A stretch of DNA of 64,000 nucleotides from Bolinopsis microptera. Taxonomy: Eukaryota; Ctenophora; Tentaculata; Lobata; Bolinopsidae. The DNA lies in NCBI RefSeq assembly GCF_026151205.1, contig NC_087072.1:21232103-21296102 (forward strand). The letters are read 5' to 3'. Under the pieces are notes generated by a model. That model was not told the origin of the DNA. It did not search any database and saw only the letters and a list, made by a program, of their open reading frames with translations. Both the position numbers and the translations under genes were made by a program. Of this stretch, positions 59,150 through 64,000 are shown in pieces (positions within the stretch are counted from its first letter, which is position 1; each line of letters begins with the position of its first letter).

Positions 59150-61140
59150 AGTACTGAGGAGGATGGCTGAGAAGGATGGCTGAGGAGGATGGCTGAGGAG
59201 GATGGCTGAGGAGGATGACTGAGGAGGATGACTGAGAGGGAGGAGAAGGACCAGGAAGACCTAGGAGGAGCACCCAGAAGGAGGACCTAGGAGGAGGAGG
59301 AGAACTGAGGAGGATGACTCAGGAGGAGGAGGACTCAGGAGGACTGAGGAGGACTAAGAAGGAGGAGGACTAAGGAGGATGGCTGAGGAGGATGGCTGAG
59401 GAGGATGGCTGAGGAGGATGACTGAGAGGGAGGAGGAGGAGGAAGAGGACTGAGGAGGATGAGGAGAAGGACTGAAGAGGAGGAGGAGGACCCAGGAGGA
59501 GGAGGACCCAGGAGGAGGAGGACCCAGGAGGAGGAGGACTCAGGAGGAGGACTGAGGAGGACTAAGAAGGAGGAGGACTGAGGAGGATGGCTGAGGAGGA
59601 TGGCTGAGGAGGATGGCTGAGGAGGATGACTGAGAGGGAGGAGGAGGAGGAAGAGGAGGAAGAGGACTGAGGAGGAGGAGGAGAAGGACTGAGGAGGAGA
59701 AGGAGGACCCAGGAGGAGGAGGACCCAGGAGGAGGAGGACCCAGGAGGAGGACCCAGGAAAAGGCCCCAGGAGGAGGAGGAGGACTGGGGAGGAGGAGAA
59801 CTGTTGAGGACTGATGAGGAGGCATGAGGACGAGGAGGAGGAGTAGGAGGAGGACTGAGGAGGGGAGGAGGAAGAGGACTGGGGAGGATCAGGAAGACCC
59901 AGGAGGACCCAGGAGGAGGAGGAGGAGGAGGACCCAGGAGGAGGAGGAGGACTGAGGAGGACTGAGGAGGAGGACTGACGATGACTGAGAAGGAGGAGGA
60001 CTGAGGAGTACTGAGGAGGATGGCTGAGGAGAATGGCTGGGGAGGATGGCTGAGGAGGATGACTGAGGAGGATGACTGAGAGGGAGGAGGAGGAGGACTC
60101 AGAAGGAAGAGGAGGAGGACTCAAGAGGAGGACTCAGGAGGAGGACTTAGGAGAAATGAGAAGGAGGACTGAGGAGAACTGAGGAGGAGGACTGAATAGG
60201 AGGAGGAGAAGGAGGGGGACTGGGAGAGGACTGGGGAGGAGGAGGACTGATGAGAAGGATGAGGAGGAGGACCCAGGAGGAGGAGGACTGAGGACCGAGG
60301 AGGAAGAGGAGGAGGATGAAGAGGAGGAGGAGGACCCAGGAGGAGGAGGACTGAGGAGGAGGACTGAGGAGGACTGAGGAGGATGGCTGAGGAGGATGAC
60401 TGAGAGGGAAGAGGAGGAGGAGGAGGAGGACTCAGGAGGAGGAGGAGGACTCAGAAGGAAGAGGAGGAGGACTCAAGAGGAGGACTCAGGAGGAGGACTT
60501 AGGAGAAATGAGAAGGAGGACTGAGGAGAACTGAGGAGGAGGACTGAATAGGAGGAGGAGAAGGAGGGGGACTGGGAGAGGACTGGGGAGGAGGAGGACT
60601 GATGAGAAGGATGAGGAGGAGGACCCAGGAGGAGGAGGACTGAGGACCGAGGAGGAAGAGGAGGAGGATGAAGAGGAGGAGGAGGACCCAGGAGGAGGAG
60701 GACTGAGGAGGAGGACTGAGGAGGACTGAGGAGGATGGCTGAGGAGGATGACTGAGAGGGAAGAGGAGGAGGAGGAGGAGGACTCAGGAGGAGGAGGAGG
60801 ACTGAGGAGGACTGAGAAGGAGGAGGAGGAGGAGGACTGAATAGGAGGAGGAGGAGGGGGACTGGGGGAGGACTGAGGAGGATGGAGGACTGAGGAGAAG
60901 GATGAGGAGGAGGACTGAGGAGGACTGAGGAGGAAGAGGAGGAGGATGAAGAGGAGGACCCTGGAGGAGTACTCAGGAGGAGGAGGAGGACTGGGGAGGA
61001 GAAGGACTGTTGAGGACTGATGAGGAGGACTGAGGACGAGGAGGAGGAGTAGGAGGAGGACTGAGGAGGGGAGGAGCAAGAGGACTGAGGAAGATCAGGA
61101 AGACCCAGGGAGAGGAGGAGGAAGAGTAGGAGGAGGAAGC
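59150..61140. repeat. 2-kb purine-rich minisatellite
   Basis: The plus strand is almost purely A/G with units such as GAGGAGGACTGAGGAGGAT and GGCTGAGGAGGAT, the minus strand polypyrimidine. A higher-order tandem duplication of 352 bp (60101-60452 and 60453-60804) is nearly identical. Ser/Pro/Leu-rich minus frames of up to 228 codons are artefacts of composition. Confidence 0.95.
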
Positions 61141-61285
61141 ATCTAAATGTTATTTCCATTTTTGTCCGTTTTTGTCCGTTCTATTTTTTGTCCGTTTTGA
61201 AAATATAGGGTACCGAACGGACAAAAAACATGATCCCCCTATAAAAGCAAAAATTGAACATTTTATTTAGCAATTTAAGTGTCCA

Positions 61286-61376
61286 TTAATGTCCGCCTAT
61301 GTCCGCCTATGTCCGTCTATGTCCGCCTATGTCCGTCTATGTCCGCCTATGTCCGCCTATGTCCGCCTATGTCCTG
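61286..61376. repeat. 10-bp tandem repeat
   Basis: About nine copies of GTCCGCCTAT or GTCCGTCTAT, near the right end of the G-tract element at 58854-61449 and matching its left end. Confidence 0.92.
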
Positions 61377-61856
61377 TCCTTTTTGGATTCTATGAGACAA
61401 GCGGACATAGACGGACGTGACACCCCCCCCCCCCCCCCCCCCCCCCCCCGATATTGGAGCACGGAATTTTATTATCTTGTAGAGCTCGAGATAACAGTGG
61501 TATGTATATTGTATAGAGATTTTGGATAGCTAGAATATTATTATGCTAGAATATCGGTTTAGTGTGCTCTTTTATGAAAAATGTTTGGTCAAGTTTCTGG
61601 TGTCCTATATATATAATAGGCCTAGTATGTGCACAAGTCTTAAACTTATCAAGGTATGCCAGCCTATGGTAGATATTAAGAATTTGGGTAGGTAGATATT
61701 AAGAATTTGGTAGATTTATTAATTGTATGACTATTTCCATTATTGAGACGTTTTAAATATTTAATTTAAGAGGATTTTTGAAATTTTTATAGGACTGGTT
61801 CACAGTGTGAACAGATTCCAGATTTATATATTTTTAATAAATGAATAAAAGAACCA

Positions 61857-61857
61857 A

Positions 61858-61889
<32 letters not shown>

Positions 61890-64000
61890 AAATATGCAAC
61901 CTACTAAAACCAATGGAGCCCTCCTCGGGTCATTCCTCTCGCATTTGCGAAAGTCGTCCCGAAGGTGTAAAAGGAGGACAGGATTTGTTCCCGCCAAGCT
62001 CTTACATCGCTAATTGTCGAGTGTCGACCATCGGCCTTCACTGAAGGTAAGTTTTTTTTAGAGTGGAGGCCGACAGTCAGCATGGGATGCAGGGCCAAGC
62101 GGGAAACAACGTCAAGGCCCCCTTCCACTTGGGCCATGTTGGTTTTGGCAGATACTGTGGTAATAAAATATGAAGTGAATGAGTGAAATGAAGTGAGTGA
62201 AAAGGGTTTAAGAGAGGAGGCTGGAGGAGCCTGTAAGGAATTTAGGAAAGGAAGGAAGCAGGGCATGTACTACAAAAAAACAGCTACTACTAGTAGTACT
62301 GCAAGATTGTAACAATAACCGATAAAAATTAAATAACATAGACAGCAATAAAGATGGAGTGGACATATTGCCCTAATCGGCCAAGATCGACACAATAGAA
62401 CTTTTGTGACCTATTTTATCTCCTGTAAGTGATAGCTTAAGAAGTTTGATATACCCCTGCACTGCCAGATCGGCAAGTCTCCTGCCTGAAATTTTTTGCT
62501 AATGTACCATTTGGCAACGATATTAAAATAATTTATAATTTGTGAAGTGTGATTACAGACTATAAAATTAATTTTAGTGGGATCTTCGTAATTACTATCG
62601 ATTTTCCTTTTAATAAAGTCTTCAAGTATTGTGATGAAGCTATTTGTGTGAATACAATAGAGGTAAATGTGAGGAATTGTTTCTAAGTATATGTTACACA
62701 GGCTACACATGGGAGTATCTGTAACAATTTTCATCTTATGTATCATGTATCTACACGTTGTGATCCTCATTAAGAGTTTGTATTGAAATTGAATCAACTT
62801 AAAGTTTTTAGATACTAAGAAAAACAGGTTGCTTAGAACGACTGCCCAATCGATGGAATGGCTGTTCAAGTCAACAACCCATTGACGTAAAGGAGACAGC
62901 TCGTTTGGACAAATAGAATCGTACATTTTATCCCGAATTTTGCTTCCCTTCACCTGCCCAGTTGCAGAATGTAAAAATCGAAGTTTTATATTCGGGTCAA
63001 CAAATTCGATATTCCTTGAGTTAATCGTGGGACAGTTATATCTCCGTATCCCCATGATAATGTTACAGTAATCAATTTTGGAAATCGTATTCGGAGACAG
63101 CTCCCACTTGTTCATGAACATATCGTAGTTAAGGACTGTACTTTGATCTATAGAAAGGAAATCTGAGATGTAAAATATTCCCTTATCAATAAGATGATTG
63201 TTCCAAAGTTTGGACCCGATGTCAGTTATTGCTGGGTTGGACCACACACAGTGATCAATAGAGCCCAAGGCTGCATTAGCCGAACTAATCTTCCACTCAG
63301 TGTAGCAATCAAGTACGTCCTGTGTAAAATAACAGTTGATATTTGCGAGACCGTTTTCTACAGAGATGGTGATATGCTCGGGAAATTTCAGTTGCATTAT
63401 CATAATATCTTTCCAAGTGTGGTGAAAGGAATCATTTAGTAGCTTTGAAATAAGACTAGTTTTAAGACCTATAATAAATCGGATAAATAAAATAGTCCCA
63501 GGCCTCCATGTTCCTTGTTTCGGGTTATGATTTCACGTTTTATTTTATCCCGTTTGCAACCCCAAAGAAAATGGAATATAATCGTGTCAAAAGTTCTGAT
63601 AAAAGAAGCATCTGGTCTGGGGAGAGGAGGAACCAGGTATGTTAATTGGGAAAAGAGGAGAGTTTTGATAACTGTACATTTACCCATTACCGTCAGATCC
63701 CTCTTGTTCCACCTGTTAATCCAAGACCGAACCTTAATCAATTTATCATTATAATTACTGTTGACTATATCCATAAGTGAGCCATCATTCCTATAAACTA
63801 TACCCAAAGCCGTAAAGTTATTTGTAATAAAATCATCGCCGTAGTCCATTTGAAGGGACGCTAGAAGAGTTGTATTAAGGCGAGCACGACCTAAAGGAAT
63901 ACATCTAGTTTTGTCGATGTTAGCTTTACACCCCGAGCACTGAGCAAACGTTCTGAGTTCTACCATAACTGCCTCTACACTCTCTATTGAAGCTTTCAGA
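61857..64000 (-). mobile_element. L1/Tx1-like LINE, 3' part, running off the window
   Basis: The minus strand carries the end of an RT ORF (62411-64000), a 3' UTR (about 61883-62410) and a poly(A) tail, seen as a T-run at about 61859-61882. This order fits a LINE with an L1-type 3' end. A 120-codon minus frame at 61904-62266 sits in the UTR and is probably not a gene. The 5' part of the element is beyond position 64000. Confidence 0.82.
62411..64000 (-). pseudogene. L1/Tx1-like LINE ORF2, C-terminal part, frame-broken
   Basis: The first part (64000 to 63469) reads through VMVELRTFAQCSGCKANIDK, then SWINRWNKRDLTVMGKCTVI, FDTIIFHFLWGCKRDKIKRE and HGGLGLFYLSDLL, followed by TAG. This is the RT thumb region of L1-like elements. 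The continuation lies in another frame (LKTSLISKLLNDSFHHTWKD near 63460-63405) and runs to TAA at 62411 as HLQEIK. It contains the L1-type C-terminal Cys motif CSLCNIYLETIPHIYLYC. The frame change at about 63450 shows the copy is defective. Confidence 0.82.

Larger units (their letters stand above)
58854..61449. mobile_element. 2.6-kb G-tract-terminated element with minisatellite core
   Basis: GATATT flanks the element at 58848-58853 and 61450-61455. Ends are G-tract plus TGTCATGTCCGTCTATGTCC and its inverse (GGACATAGACGGACGTGACA plus C-tract). A subterminal module with TCCTTTTTGGATTCTATGAG occurs at both ends in the same orientation. Between lie a 20-bp array (58935-59115), the purine-rich array (about 59150-61140) and a 10-bp array (61286-61376). 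No transposase is seen. Confidence 0.85.

Noticed and set aside
59540-61159. Ser/Pro/Leu-rich minus-strand frames up to 228 codons
   Set aside because: Produced by the polypyrimidine strand of the GAGGAGGA array. Low-complexity composition in several overlapping frames.
61904-62266. 120-codon minus frame next to the LINE
   Set aside because: It lies between the LINE stop codon and its poly(A) tail, so it is more likely 3' UTR than a gene.

Overview
The window is nuclear DNA from an animal, probably an invertebrate. Evidence is GT-AG introns with metazoan-style exons, long AT-rich introns, many minisatellites, non-LTR retrotransposons and fold-back MITEs. No single marker fixes the phylum. 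Most ORFs longer than 60 codons are chance or repeat-derived.

Positions 1-40300 are dominated by one plus-strand gene, a cGMP-dependent protein kinase (PKG). Fifteen shared exons (32302-40147) encode a coiled coil, an autoinhibitory segment, two cyclic-nucleotide-binding domains, an AGC kinase domain and a C-terminal tail ending at a stop. The shared part must be entered in phase 1. Upstream, at 1519, 10842, 16074, 19817 and 27999, lie five short ATG-led segments. Each ends in a good 5' splice site exactly in phase 1, and four are rich in basic residues. They look like alternative first exons giving isoforms with different N-terminal tips. A 47-bp minisatellite at 30093-30984, just before shared exon 2, repeats an ATG plus phase-1 donor 18 times.

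Positions 40300-53600 are a transposon-rich block. A non-LTR retrotransposon with zinc-finger ORF1 and EN/RT ORF2 (43674-48621) is nearly complete but carries two frame breaks and a MITE inside ORF1. It is bracketed by a possible TIR pair with TTA duplications and by about 300-bp direct repeats. A 1.36-kb palindromic element with G-tract ends follows at 51487-52843.

Positions 53600-56600 hold minus-strand genes. A complete four-exon GOLGA7/ERF4-family gene (palmitoyltransferase accessory protein) lies at 53678-55555. Behind it are two exon-like segments of an unrecognised charged protein. PKG and GOLGA7 are convergent, with the transposon block between them.

Positions 56600-64000 are again mobile and repetitive: an 853-bp mariner-type fold-back element with TA duplications, a 2.6-kb G-tract-terminated element filled with a purine-rich minisatellite, and the 3' part of an L1/Tx1-like LINE on the minus strand running off the window end.

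The main biological points are the multi-promoter PKG locus and a recurring structural class of mobile element ending in G/C homopolymers.
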